From the NCBI RefSeq assembly GCF_014698035.1, contig NZ_JACJSF010000011.1:103144-167143 (forward strand): 64,000 nucleotides of DNA, given 5' to 3'. Made by a program: the position numbers and the translations under genes. Origin of the DNA: Desmonostoc muscorum FACHB-395. GTDB taxonomy: Bacteria > Cyanobacteriota > Cyanobacteriia > Cyanobacteriales > Nostocaceae. A model generated the notes under the pieces. The model searched no databases, was not told the origin of the DNA, and saw only the letters and a program-made list of their open reading frames with translations. Shown here piece by piece: positions 9,805 to 19,023 of the stretch; the stretch's first letter is position 1; every line of letters begins with the position of its first letter.

Positions 9805-10560
9805 ATGAGCATGATTATGCACAACCGTATATTTACTACTTTATTTTTATCTCTATTTCTGACTACCACACCCCAGTTTGTAGTTGCTCAAAACAATATT
9901 GAACAGCTATTTAAACAAGACGATCGCCAATGGTTGCCTAAGAACGATCCAACCTTACCCGTTAAGCGTTCTGTGGTACGCATCACTGCGGAGTTTTTTA
10001 ACAGCGATCGCCAAGGAACAGAGATCGGCACTGGTGTCATAATTCAGCGAAAAGGCGATCGCACATTAATCCTCACTAATCGTCATGTCATTTTTGATGG
10101 CAATGAACAAGGTAAAAATATCCAAGTGGAATTTTTCAGTTCACCACCGTCAAATCGCGTGCGAATGCGGCGAGATGCCAAGCTGTTCAAAATGACTACA
10201 GACAAAGAACTCGATTTAGCCGTTTTGGAAGTTAGCGGTAAACTGCCAGAAGATATCCAGCCTTTATCTATCTCTTCAACTGCAATTACGCCAAAAATGC
10301 CCATTCGGATTATCGGTCATTCTGCCCAAAGAGGTGAAGATAAATCTTGGTCTATGCAATCAGGACAAATCAACTATCAAAATCAGCGATTAGAAATATC
10401 TCAAGCTGCACTCAAACCTGGTTATTCTGGCAGTCCTGTAATTAATTCACAAAATCAACTTTTAGGCATCGTCTTTGCCCGCAAAAAAGGTGCAGACCGA
10501 GATTTCGCTTATCCCATGTCTGAGATTCAAAAACAACTGCTTACTTGGAGCATTCCTTAA
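9805..10560 (+). CDS. Secreted trypsin-like serine protease
   Basis: 251 residues. An N-terminal signal peptide (hydrophobic 9-27, likely cut after VVA at 28) is followed by a chymotrypsin-fold protease domain. The triad is visible as H94 in LTNRHV, D137 in ELDLAV and S208 in GYSGSP. The usual GNSGGP is GYSGSP here, a modest variation. There is no PDZ domain, so this is not a full HtrA/Deg protein. It should act in the periplasm or outside the cell. The next gene starts seven bases downstream and is also exported, suggesting an operon. Confidence 0.88.
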   Translation: MSMIMHNRIFTTLFLSLFLTTTPQFVVAQNNIEQLFKQDDRQWLPKNDPTLPVKRSVVRITAEFFNSDRQGTEIGTGVIIQRKGDRTLILTNRHVIFDGNEQGKNIQVEFFSSPPSNRVRMRRDAKLFKMTTDKELDLAVLEVSGKLPEDIQPLSISSTAITPKMPIRIIGHSAQRGEDKSWSMQSGQINYQNQRLEISQAALKPGYSGSPVINSQNQLLGIVFARKKGADRDFAYPMSEIQKQLLTWSIP

Positions 10561-10567
10561 ACAAGCC

Positions 10568-11317
10568 ATGAATTATAAAATTATCCTTGCCAGCCTATTG
10601 ATTCTCAGCATCAGCCATCTTCCTGCTGCTGCTTCTTGCCCAGAAGGAAACCCCCGCACTACTGATTACATCCGCCGAAAACCACCCAACCGTTGCGAAG
10701 GTATCAAACTCGAACCCTTAAGCGGCAATAGCTTGAGCTTAATTTCCATTGCTACCCGGAACCTCGCCAGTTTCGGCAACACTCTCACAGTAAAAATTCC
10801 CCAAATAAATGGTGGAAAAAACCCCCAAATAATAGTGAAATCATTAGGCGATAATTATCACTATCAGATGGATGACTTGTTATTGTCTAAGAATGGTTCA
10901 GGTTTCAGCTTTAGCTGGGATACTTACGTTCTCAGAGAAGCCAAAATCCCAGCAAATAAACTCCGGGCTGTGGCATCCTATAGTCTTGGTTCCCAACCTG
11001 TGTATGTTCCAGTCATCCTGGGGCAAACTTCTGGTAAGTATGAATTTGTCTTTTATTCTGAGGATAGAGTCCGATTTACCACCTTTGAAATCCTTCCCCA
11101 AGGTGAAAAAGCAATTTATAGCACTTCCCGCCCTAACCCGAAAAAGGGTGAAACTGTTTTTACCTGGGATGGTAATGTCCCAGCAGGGCGCTATGAACTG
11201 CGCTACGTTGCTAATATTGAGCGAAGAAATGAACCTAGCGATCGCATCGAAAGGCGAATAGTATTTGAACATAACCCAAATTGGTTGAACAATCAAAGTT
11301 ATAGTAGAAGGCTATGA
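10568..11317 (+). CDS. Exported protein of unknown function, partner of the protease
   Basis: 249 residues from the ATG at 10568; the open frame extends further up but overlaps the protease. An N-terminal signal peptide (MNYKIILASLLILSISHLP, cut near AAA-S) leads a mostly beta-rich domain with no motif I recognise. A Cys pair (in SCPEG and NRCEG) could form a disulphide. Seven bases separate it from the protease stop, so translational coupling is likely. The frame ends abruptly at 11317 while a coding-like reading continues in another frame, so the C-terminus may be cut short by a frameshift. Confidence 0.65.
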   Translation: MNYKIILASLLILSISHLPAAASCPEGNPRTTDYIRRKPPNRCEGIKLEPLSGNSLSLISIATRNLASFGNTLTVKIPQINGGKNPQIIVKSLGDNYHYQMDDLLLSKNGSGFSFSWDTYVLREAKIPANKLRAVASYSLGSQPVYVPVILGQTSGKYEFVFYSEDRVRFTTFEILPQGEKAIYSTSRPNPKKGETVFTWDGNVPAGRYELRYVANIERRNEPSDRIERRIVFEHNPNWLNNQSYSRRL

Positions 11318-11867
11318 ATTACCAGATTATAATTTACAAAAGCAATTAGATAATCAAACACCTCTAGAATTTATTTTAAATCCAGATAATCAAGAATTTA
11401 ACTTAGAATTTCCACAAAACACCAATATTTATATTACCTTAGCCAAACCTGCCAAATTTGAATCAGAGCAATGGTTTCGGGGCAAGATAGAAACCAAAAA
11501 TGTTCAGTTTGTAGATGTGGATAGAAATGGCAGCGATCTCAGAGATGATTTAGATGTTTCTACTATTGTGGAAGGTAAAATCCGCATGGTAGGGCAGGAG
11601 CAAGAAATTAAAAAAAATCAATTTCTCATGGGAGAAAATCCTGATATTCCTTTAAATATTCAACTAATACGCCATCTGCAAATTGTTCCCAAAAAGGGCA
11701 TAGAAGCACGGTTTTCTGGTAAAACTAAACAGATTCAAATTGGTCTAGATCAGGATTTCCCTGTTTCCAAAATCCAGGGTAGCTGGTTAGATGGCGTTTT
11801 ACCTCGTGATGCAATTATTGCGCTGTTCTCTTTTGGGGCTGCTACAATTCCTAATCTTGTGTCTTAG
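11289..11867 (+). pseudogene. Frameshifted continuation or headless gene remnant
   Basis: From 11289 the third frame is open for 192 codons to the TAG at 11867 and reads as ordinary protein (begins IKVIVEGYELPDYN, ends AATIPNLVS), but no plausible start lies at its beginning. The first ATG in frame is at 11586 and the first GTG at 11517, both deep inside. It overlaps the end of the previous gene, which is in another frame. Either a frameshift near 11285-11300 split one longer exported protein of about 440 residues, or this is a decayed third gene. No family recognised. Confidence 0.5.
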
Positions 11868-11966
11868 CTATTTAGTAACACTTCTAAATCTGCGTCAAAA
11901 CCATAGCCGTTAGGATTGAGGATTCCAATTTATTTTTTTGAATTTTGAATTAAAGTCTAGTAAAAA

Positions 11967-14096
11967 TTATCTTTCAGAAGCCCCATTTGCATAAACTTCT
12001 GTTTTTGGAATACTTACCAAGATAGTTTGCTGCGGCGAAAAGCTAATCTCGTAAGTCTCGTTCCCAAGTAACACCTGGAATTTCATCGACTTCTCTTTGT
12101 CTACAACTGCTTTTACAGATTTGTTGCTCCCCAAAGAGGGGCTTTCCCCAGACTGCTGTAGGCTAGAGTATTGGCTTGCTTTTGCCCCCTTATTCTCAGA
12201 GGACAACCCCACATTCGCGACATTTTCTTTTTTGTTTTCAACAGGCAACAGCGAGACATCAATCAAGGGTAGGGTAATCTTCAGTGTCGTGCCTTGATGC
12301 AGTCCCGTACTCTCAAGAGTAATGCTGCCTCCCATAAGTTCGATTAAGTTTCGTGAAATTGCAAGTCCTAGTCCAGTCCCTTCAAACTGACGCGCTGTTG
12401 TGCCATTCACCATCACAAAGGGGCGAAATAGTTTGTGCTGTTGATTTGGATCAATGCCTATACCTGTATCTTTAACTATTACCACTACTTGAGATTTACC
12501 ATTACTAGATTGAATTTCTGTAGCAATGGTGATGCTTCCTGTGTCGGTGAACTTAGTAGCGTTGCCAATAACATTAATCAGCACTTGCTTTAGTTTTGCC
12601 GTGTCTGCCTTAATTGGTATCGGTTGAGGATCTAACTCGCATTTCAATTGCAAGCCTTTTTGTTGAACATTAACTGATTGTAAATTAATTACCTCTAGCA
12701 ATATTTGTCGGAGATCGAGAGGTGTGATAACTACAGAAAGCTTACCCGCTTCGATTTTAGAAATATCGAGTAAATCATTAATAATATTTAGCAAATGAAT
12801 CGTTGTTTCATTGGCACGTTTGAGGAATTCCATTTCTTCTTCACGGCTATCACATAAGCCATCTTCAACCACGCGAATGCAGTTAATAATAGTATGTAAT
12901 GGGTTTCTCAATTCATGGGAAGTCGTAGCCAAAAACTGGCTTTTAATCTGGTTAGCGTTTTTTGCTTCTTTCCAAGCTATTTCTAGTTCTTCCGCCCCAG
13001 CTTTGAGCCGTTCTACCATTTGGTCTAATGCTTGGGCTAGTTGATTGAATTCCCGAATTTGGAAATTGTGCGGAACTGGTTGTGCGGCGTGGTGAGAGTG
13101 AATATTAAGAGCGTAGTCTCGCAATTCTTCTACAGGACGTGCCAAGTAAGGAGCTAGATATAGGGATGCTAACAAACTTGCACCAATCAAACCAACTGTC
13201 AAAACAATAAGAATTAGTTTAATTTCCTCTAAACCAAAAAGTGCATTATCGACACTAGTAACAGCTAAGACTATCCATTTTTGCTGCTGCTGTTGTGTTA
13301 GTGGATTTGCAATAGCTGTATAGCCAGCGACTAATTCGTTTCCCTCTTTAAAAGACAGATTTATCGAATCATTTCGTCCAGCAAGGGCATTTTTAATTAT
13401 GCTTTTGAGTTGGGAAGCATTGGGATGTTGATTAATATTAGTTCCCACCCAGTCTGTGAATGGATGTGCCAAAATTGTGCCATCTTCAGCAATAACTACC
13501 ATCACGCCTGTAAGCGATCCCGGTGGATTTCTGGTTTGTTGGTACAATGCAGACTGAATACTTAAGCTGTAAACTAAATTTTTTCGCCTATCGGAGACTG
13601 GTGCAGATAAAACTAACTGTAATTGATTTTGTGCGTTTCTTTTTCCAGTCATTCCTGCCTTTGGCGGGAAGATTGTTTTGACATCAATTCCATCACTAGG
13701 CAAAGGGAACGTCAATTCTCCAATTGCTTGGTCTCCACAGCTACTGGCAATTATTTTCTGATTTAGGAGATCCGTTAATTGGATGCAGTCAATATTGGCT
13801 GGAAGTTGTTGCTTTAGCTGTGTGAGAATTTCTTGCTCTTGTATAGGCGAACCCGACGGAATCACCGTTGTTTTACTTACACTCAGTAAACTAGCTTTTA
13901 AGATTGCGATCGCATCGCCAATTCTCTCCCCTTTACTAATGGCGCTTTCTGTTAAATTTTGACGCGCAGTTCCCAATATGCTAGAACGTGCCTTATTCAA
14001 GGCCACAATCTCGCCTATAAGTAAAACTGGAACGAACAGCAGCAATATTCTCGTTACTAAAATTCGACGAAAGGAAGATTGGCGGGAATTAGTCAT
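11967..14096 (-). CDS. Membrane sensor histidine kinase (orphan)
   Basis: 709 residues from the ATG at 14096; a GTG at 14126 would add ten. Layout: membrane helix about 13-33, extracytoplasmic Cache-like sensor to about 290, second helix about 293-315, HAMP about 320-365, HisKA with SHELRNPL and phospho-acceptor H394, and an ATPase domain with the N box around 508-512, DTGIGI at 543-548 and GTGLGL at 573-578. A tail of about 95 residues follows: a Ser-rich linker, then a short compact segment (MKFQVLLGNETYEI...). No response regulator lies nearby, so its partner is unknown. The ligand is unknown too; Cache domains bind small molecules outside the membrane. Confidence 0.92.
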   Translation of the reverse strand: MTNSRQSSFRRILVTRILLLFVPVLLIGEIVALNKARSSILGTARQNLTESAISKGERIGDAIAILKASLLSVSKTTVIPSGSPIQEQEILTQLKQQLPANIDCIQLTDLLNQKIIASSCGDQAIGELTFPLPSDGIDVKTIFPPKAGMTGKRNAQNQLQLVLSAPVSDRRKNLVYSLSIQSALYQQTRNPPGSLTGVMVVIAEDGTILAHPFTDWVGTNINQHPNASQLKSIIKNALAGRNDSINLSFKEGNELVAGYTAIANPLTQQQQQKWIVLAVTSVDNALFGLEEIKLILIVLTVGLIGASLLASLYLAPYLARPVEELRDYALNIHSHHAAQPVPHNFQIREFNQLAQALDQMVERLKAGAEELEIAWKEAKNANQIKSQFLATTSHELRNPLHTIINCIRVVEDGLCDSREEEMEFLKRANETTIHLLNIINDLLDISKIEAGKLSVVITPLDLRQILLEVINLQSVNVQQKGLQLKCELDPQPIPIKADTAKLKQVLINVIGNATKFTDTGSITIATEIQSSNGKSQVVVIVKDTGIGIDPNQQHKLFRPFVMVNGTTARQFEGTGLGLAISRNLIELMGGSITLESTGLHQGTTLKITLPLIDVSLLPVENKKENVANVGLSSENKGAKASQYSSLQQSGESPSLGSNKSVKAVVDKEKSMKFQVLLGNETYEISFSPQQTILVSIPKTEVYANGASER

Positions 14097-14391
14097 CAAG
14101 TGTCTCACTTTGCATCTGCAAACCACAACAGCAAAGATATGTAATTAGACTGGCTAGATGAGACATTTTATTAAATTATCAGAATTTTATTTTCAATGTT
14201 TAAAAATAACAAATTGCTATCATTCAAAAAGAAACGTGGTATACCAAAACTCATATATGCTAGATGTAAAAGTGGTTTGTGTTGCATATAAATACAGTGG
14301 TAAAATTGTAAATAAATAACTTGCAGGCATGGATTTTTTTTGAGAATCTACATACAAACAAAGAAAATATTCCAACTATCAAATCAATTTA

Positions 14392-15135
14392 ATGTTGCAA
14401 CATCGTCCTCATACTACAGTTGTTTTAGCAATGAGTGCAGATGGCAAGATAGCAGATTTTAGGCGATCGCCTGCTCGGTTTGGCTCAAGGGTTGATAAAG
14501 CACATCTAGAAAAACAAATCGCTGCCTCTGATGCGGTTTTATTCGGTGCTGGTACTCTCCGGGCTTATGGAACGACACTTACTGTATCAGATCCAACTCT
14601 AGTGCGACTTCGGGCACAAGAAGGGAAGCCTCCGCAGCCAGTTCATATAGTGACTACACACTCTGGAAACCTCAATCCGGAAATTAACTTTTTTAAGCAA
14701 CCAGTTAGACGCTGGCTACTCACGACAGCACTGGGAAAACTTTCATGGAAAGGACGTTGTTTACAGACGCTTCCTTCAACTCTGGGAACCGGAACACAAG
14801 AGTGTCCTCCAGAATTTGAGCAGATTCTGGTTTTTGAAACACCAACGCGAGAAATTGACATTCCCGCAGCTTTGAAGCATCTAGCCAATATAGATATAAC
14901 ACGGTTAGTGGTCTTGGGTGGAGGTGAATTAGTCGCTTCCCTGCTGGGCTTAGATTTAATTGATGAATTATGGCTAACTGTCTGTCCCCTGATTTTAGGT
15001 GGTAGTACTGCCCCCACACCTGTAGAAGGGAAAGGTTTTTTACCCGATTTAGCTCCCAAGTTGCAGCTTTTAGAAGTTCATACTGTTGAGCAAGAAGTGT
15101 TTTTGCACTATCGCCTGCAACAACCAGCAGATTAG
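14392..15135 (+). CDS. RibD C-terminal domain reductase
   Basis: 247 residues of the dihydrofolate-reductase-like fold found as the C-terminal half of RibD, which reduces a pyrimidine intermediate of riboflavin synthesis with NADPH. Visible signs are the opening MSADGKIA, the VDKAHLEK...SDAVLFGAGTLR segment and the LGGGELVASLL turn near the C-terminus. The deaminase half of RibD is absent, so this may be a stand-alone reductase of related specificity rather than the main RibD. It has its own leader; the 295 bp upstream, up to the divergent kinase, contain only AT-rich sequence with no structure that I can name. Confidence 0.85.
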   Translation: MLQHRPHTTVVLAMSADGKIADFRRSPARFGSRVDKAHLEKQIAASDAVLFGAGTLRAYGTTLTVSDPTLVRLRAQEGKPPQPVHIVTTHSGNLNPEINFFKQPVRRWLLTTALGKLSWKGRCLQTLPSTLGTGTQECPPEFEQILVFETPTREIDIPAALKHLANIDITRLVVLGGGELVASLLGLDLIDELWLTVCPLILGGSTAPTPVEGKGFLPDLAPKLQLLEVHTVEQEVFLHYRLQQPAD

Positions 15136-15153
15136 ATTACGCTAAGTTAAGTT

Positions 15154-15300
15154 ATTGGGAATTGGGAATTGGGAATTGGGAATTGGGAATTGGGAATTGG
15201 GCAAAACAGTTCTGAGTGAAGAATTAGGAGTTACGAATTCTCCCCCTGCTCCCCCTGCCTCCCCTGCCCCTCTGCCCCTCTGCCCCCCTGCCCCCTGCCT
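15154..15300. repeat. Two STRR arrays: ATTGGGA then CCCCTGC-type
   Basis: Seven copies of ATTGGGA at 15154-15202, then, after a short spacer, a C-rich array of CCCCCTGC/CCCCTCTG units at 15241-15300. The second lies within the 25-85 bases before the acyltransferase start codon. Confidence 0.9.
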
Positions 15301-15324
15301 CTTACTCATCCCTACTCCCCTAAG

Positions 15325-16506
15325 ATGGTAGAACAACTTAAGCCTCGCTATTCTGTCCTTTGGACGAACAAAATCGCTGAAGTACCCCAAAATGCCTGGA
15401 ATGCTTTAGCAATGCCACTCAAAACGCCATTTTTAGAATGGGAGTGGCTAAATAATCTCGAAACCTCCCAAAGTGCTACGGCTAAAACTGGTTGGTTGCC
15501 AAATCACTTGACATTGTGGCGGGATAGAACGCTGATTGCGGCTGCACCACTTTATCTCAAAGGACATAGTTCTGGTGAATTTGTATTCGATCACCAATGG
15601 GCAGAGTTAGCCGATCGCATCGGAGTTCAATATTACCCAAAATTGCTGGGCATGACACCATTTACCCCAGCGGAAGGTTATCGCTTTTTAATCGCCCCAG
15701 GAGAAGACGAAGACGAAATCACCGCAATGATGGTGCATGAAATTGACACATTCTGCTCCAAAAATCGGATTTCTGGATGTCATTTTCTCTACGTCGATCC
15801 CCAATGGCGGCCGATGTTGGAACGGCATGGCTTTACAACTTGGTTGCACCACAGTTACGTCTGGGAAAATGCTGGCTTTAAAACTTTTGATGACTACTTG
15901 AAAGTGTTTAACGCCAATCAACGCCGCAATATCAAGCGGGAACGTAAAGCTGTCGAGAAAGCTGGTTTAAGATTACAACCTCTGAGTGGTGATGAAATTC
16001 CCTACTCTTTATTTCCTTCGATGTACCAGTTTTATGCTGACACCTGTGATAAATTTGGCTGGTGGGGTAGCAAGTATCTCACACAGAGGTTTTTTGAGCA
16101 GCTACACAATGATTATCGCCATCGAGTCTTGTTTGTCGCTGCATATAGCGAAGAAGATAATTCTCATCCTTTAGGAATGTCCTTTTGTTTGTTTAAAGGT
16201 GACAAACTCTATGGACGCTATTGGGGAAGTTTCCAAGAAATAGATTGCTTACATTTTGATGCTTGCTATTATGCGCCTATTGAGTGGGCGATCGCTAACG
16301 GAATCCAAATTTTTGACCCTGGCGCAGGTGGCCGCCACAAAAAACGCCGTGGTTTTCCTGCTATGCCCAATCATAGTTTGCACCGCTTTTACAACAATCG
16401 TTTAGGACAAATTATCCGTCCCTATATTAAGGAAGTAAATCAACTCGAACAGCAAGAGATTGAGGCGATTAATGCAGAGTTGCCATTTAGTAACCGGGAT
16501 TCTTAA
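15325..16506 (+). CDS. GNAT/FemAB-like acyltransferase (DUF482 family)
   Basis: 393 residues matching the cyanobacterial/proteobacterial DUF482 (FemAB-like) group: a lead segment [11 protein letters not shown], a central [11 protein letters not shown], then [14 protein letters not shown] near the C-terminus. The fold is a double GNAT domain of the kind that transfers amino acids or acyl groups in peptidoglycan biosynthesis, but the actual substrate of this family is not established. Cytosolic, with no membrane segments. The next gene follows on the same strand after 90 bp. The start ATG is preceded by CCCCTAAG and the STRR array, with no good Shine-Dalgarno. Confidence 0.85.
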   Translation: MVEQLKPRYSVLWTNKIAEVPQNAWNALAMPLKTPFLEWEWLNNLETSQSATAKTGWLPNHLTLWRDRTLIAAAPLYLKGHSSGEFVFDHQWAELADRIGVQYYPKLLGMTPFTPAEGYRFLIAPGEDEDEITAMMVHEIDTFCSKNRISGCHFLYVDPQWRPMLERHGFTTWLHHSYVWENAGFKTFDDYLKVFNANQRRNIKRERKAVEKAGLRLQPLSGDEIPYSLFPSMYQFYADTCDKFGWWGSKYLTQRFFEQLHNDYRHRVLFVAAYSEEDNSHPLGMSFCLFKGDKLYGRYWGSFQEIDCLHFDACYYAPIEWAIANGIQIFDPGAGGRHKKRRGFPAMPNHSLHRFYNNRLGQIIRPYIKEVNQLEQQEIEAINAELPFSNRDS

Positions 16507-16596
16507 AAGTTTGCCAAGGCAGAGGGGGAACGACGAATTACACTTAATATATAGTGTAAAAACCCTGAAAAAAGAAAATTTCTTTTGCTAGTGCTT

Positions 16597-16980
16597 ATGG
16601 ATTTAATACTTGAAAATTTAGCCGCAATTGATGATAAACTTTCCCAGCGTCATATTGACCTCGATCCCGGTGGATATTTTATTATTTACTTGGATCGAGA
16701 CGCAGGGTTAATTTATGCCAAGCATTTCACAAACGTAATTGATGAGCGTGGTTTAGCTATCGATCCCGAAACGGGGAAGGTAATTCCGGCACGAGGAAAG
16801 GTAGAACGAACTTACACAACGGTTTTTAGTGCGAGGACGGCGAAAGAACTTTGCGTGAAGATTTTTGAAGAAACTCAGCCCGCGCCTGTAACTCAATTAA
16901 ATCATGCGGCTTATTTGGGTCGAGAATTTGTTCGGGCTGAGGCGGCTTTAGTAAAAGGGCAAGAGTATGTTCAGGATTAA
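16597..16980 (+). CDS. DUF4346-type conserved cyanobacterial protein
   Basis: 127 residues from the ATG at 16597; the frame opens with a TTG 12 bases earlier that I do not favour. It matches the short cyanobacterial DUF4346 proteins: HIDLDPGGYFIIYLDR, then HFTNVIDERGLA, TGKVIPARGK and the C-terminal LNHAAYLGREFVRAE. The function is unknown; in some proteins this domain accompanies tetrahydrofolate-related enzymes. It is probably soluble. An AT-rich palindrome directly follows its stop. Confidence 0.75.
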   Translation: MDLILENLAAIDDKLSQRHIDLDPGGYFIIYLDRDAGLIYAKHFTNVIDERGLAIDPETGKVIPARGKVERTYTTVFSARTAKELCVKIFEETQPAPVTQLNHAAYLGREFVRAEAALVKGQEYVQD

Positions 16981-16982
16981 GC

Positions 16983-17048
16983 CAATTTTAGATTTTAGAT
17001 TTTAGATTTTTCTTCAATCCAAAATCCAAAATTCAAAATCTAAAATTG
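16983..17048. terminator. AT-rich STRR palindrome between convergent genes
   Basis: CAATTTTAGATTTTAGATTTT on the left pairs with a near-complement on the right around a short CTTC loop. Both arms are TTTTAGA-type heptamers. It fills the gap between the DUF4346 gene (+) and psb32 (-) and could act as a two-way terminator. Confidence 0.6.
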
Positions 17049-17061
17049 AACAACTCTGTCA

Positions 17062-17793
17062 TTACCCATCAGATGACGGCTGATTTATCTGATAAATGTA
17101 GTAAGTCGCCATTGGGATGACGGTGGCGGCAATTAACAACCCTACTACCCAAGCAGTAGCGTTACCTTGGTTGGTTTCTTCTGCTTTCTTGTAGGTGCCT
17201 TCTACCTGTACATTGTCAGTAACTTGGGGTGGCCCCGGATCGGCTTTACCGGAGAGGACGGCAACAAGGCGATCGCTAGCATCTAGAAATGCCTGATTGT
17301 ATTTGTTACCATTGCGTAACGGCACACTTACTGTCTCAGTAGCTACACTCTCGGCAATAGCGTCAGTGAGTAAAGGTTTGACTTCATCCCCAGTAATAAT
17401 GGAAGTACCATTGGTAACTGTGTCAATAACCAATAAAGTTTGATTAGCTTGGGCTTCTTTTGTCGGAAACCATTTTTCAAACAACTCTTTGGTAAAGCTT
17501 TCTGGTGTTTCACCGTAGTCAAGGCGGCGAACAGTCACAATTCTGACTTGCTTATTTGTTTGTTTTGCCAAATCCTCGAAAGCGCTGCTAATTTTACCTT
17601 CATTCAGACGGCTGATAACCTCACCTTGATCCAAAACCCAGGTGTCTGCTGTGAGGCTGGGTAATTGATACACACCTGTGGCTAAAGCAGGTGTGGCAAA
17701 CAGCGAGGCTGTTAAAATAACCGTCACCAATGTTAAAACCAGCCGGATGAGGTGTTTTTGACTACTAAATATTTGTTTGAGGAGCTGTTTCAT
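17062..17793 (-). CDS. psb32: Psb32-like TPM-domain protein
   Basis: 243 residues from the ATG at 17793; a TTG ten codons earlier is less likely. A signal peptide (hydrophobic 16-38, cut after ALA) is followed by a TPM domain (about 55-190: TWVLDQGEVISRLNEG, VRRLDYG, WFPTKEAQANQTLLVIDT) and one C-terminal membrane helix (WVVGLLIAATVIPMATYYIY). This is the architecture of Psb32, a thylakoid lumenal protein linked to photosystem II repair. The 516 bp upstream contain a CCCCTTCCC palindromic repeat and otherwise nothing coding. Confidence 0.85.
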   Translation of the reverse strand: MKQLLKQIFSSQKHLIRLVLTLVTVILTASLFATPALATGVYQLPSLTADTWVLDQGEVISRLNEGKISSAFEDLAKQTNKQVRIVTVRRLDYGETPESFTKELFEKWFPTKEAQANQTLLVIDTVTNGTSIITGDEVKPLLTDAIAESVATETVSVPLRNGNKYNQAFLDASDRLVAVLSGKADPGPPQVTDNVQVEGTYKKAEETNQGNATAWVVGLLIAATVIPMATYYIYQINQPSSDG

Positions 17794-18154
17794 CGTGTGA
17801 TCCCTAAGACAGACTTGCACCAAAAATACTACAGAACTAGTGCAAAAATCACCTCGTTCGCGGTTTTCTCCGGGATCAAGTTTTTGCTACTACCAGCAGA
17901 TATATATTTTACGGGATTTTTTGATTGCACAAACTTCTGATGATCGCGGTTGCAAGCATAAAATTTACAAGAAATACCGCCCATTTTGAGAATTAACCCA
18001 AATGCTTAGGGCGGAATTTGCAAACCATCTAGAAATGATATCGTATAATGAGTATTTTTGGCAGAAAGAAGTATAACTTTTCATATATGCAAGTTGCTTG
18101 TCCTGCTATACCCTTTTATGGGTTATGTAGCGGTTCTCAGTTGAGTGCAATAGA

Positions 18155-18230
18155 GACCTAACCCCCAGCCCCTTCCCTACAAGGGAAGGGGAGTAAGATT
18201 CGAAGCTTTTATCCTTTTAGGAGAGAGGTC
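18155..18230. repeat. Dispersed-type repeat with hairpin (GACCTAACCCCC...GGAGAGAGGTC)
   Basis: The ends GACCT/AGGTC are inverted, and a central CCCCTTCCC-tacaa-GGGAAGGGG forms a strong hairpin. It lies in the 17794-18309 gap between the divergent psb32 and surE; the rest of the gap is AT-rich with nothing recognisable. Confidence 0.6.
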
Positions 18231-18309
18231 AAAGTGTATTACATCCAAGCGAAAACAGCTATATGTGCAATTTTTCTGGTATTTTGGCTAAATCTAAAAT
18301 AATATATAC

Positions 18310-18990
18310 ATGACCATAATTTTAACTAACGATGATGGCATTGATGCCCCCGGTATAAAAGCTCTAATTAAAGCTGTAAATGGCAAAAATGTTATTATCG
18401 CGGCTCCTGCCGATCATCAGTCTGGGTGTGGACATCAAGTTACTACCACTCGCGCCATCAACCTCCAGCGACGTTCTGAGACTGAATATGCGATCGCAGG
18501 CACTCCCGCCGATTGTGTGAGAATTGCCTTAACACAAATTAACGCAGATGTCAAATTTGTGCTTTCAGGTATCAACGCTGGGGGCAACTTGGGAGTCGAT
18601 GTCTACATTTCTGGCACAGTGGCTGCTGTGCGGGAAGCCGCAATGCACGGTATTCCCGGAATTGCTATTTCCCACTATCGCAAAGCCAAGCAGAATTTTG
18701 ATTGGGATCTGGCTGCCAAATTGACAGCTGAAGTTTTAGCGGACTTACTCAAACGTCCCCTAGAACCGGGAAGCTTTTGGAATGTGAACTTGCCGAATCT
18801 GCTACCAGGAGAACCACATCCTGAAATAGTGTTTTGCCAAGCCTGTAGTAAACCTTTGCCTGTCAACTATCGAATTGAAGGCGATGATTTTTATTATGTA
18901 GGAGAATATGGCAAACGCGATCGCACCCCTGGTAGTGATGTGGATGTATGCTTTTCCGGCAATATTGCTGTAACTCAGTTAAGGGTTTGA
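18310..18990 (+). CDS. surE: 5'/3'-nucleotidase SurE
   Basis: 226 residues. The N-terminal TNDDGIDAPG contains the metal-binding D8-D9 pair; the downstream SGCGH, SGINAGGNLG and ISGTVAAVREA segments match the SurE active site. SurE is a divalent-metal phosphatase that removes phosphate from nucleoside monophosphates and helps stationary-phase survival. Length is slightly short of the usual 250-260 but no motif is missing. It converges with the symporter gene across only 33 bases and no terminator is visible there. Confidence 0.95.
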   Translation: MTIILTNDDGIDAPGIKALIKAVNGKNVIIAAPADHQSGCGHQVTTTRAINLQRRSETEYAIAGTPADCVRIALTQINADVKFVLSGINAGGNLGVDVYISGTVAAVREAAMHGIPGIAISHYRKAKQNFDWDLAAKLTAEVLADLLKRPLEPGSFWNVNLPNLLPGEPHPEIVFCQACSKPLPVNYRIEGDDFYYVGEYGKRDRTPGSDVDVCFSGNIAVTQLRV

Positions 18991-19023
18991 AACTGTAAAA
19001 CGAAAAAATCTTTTCCCACTCCC

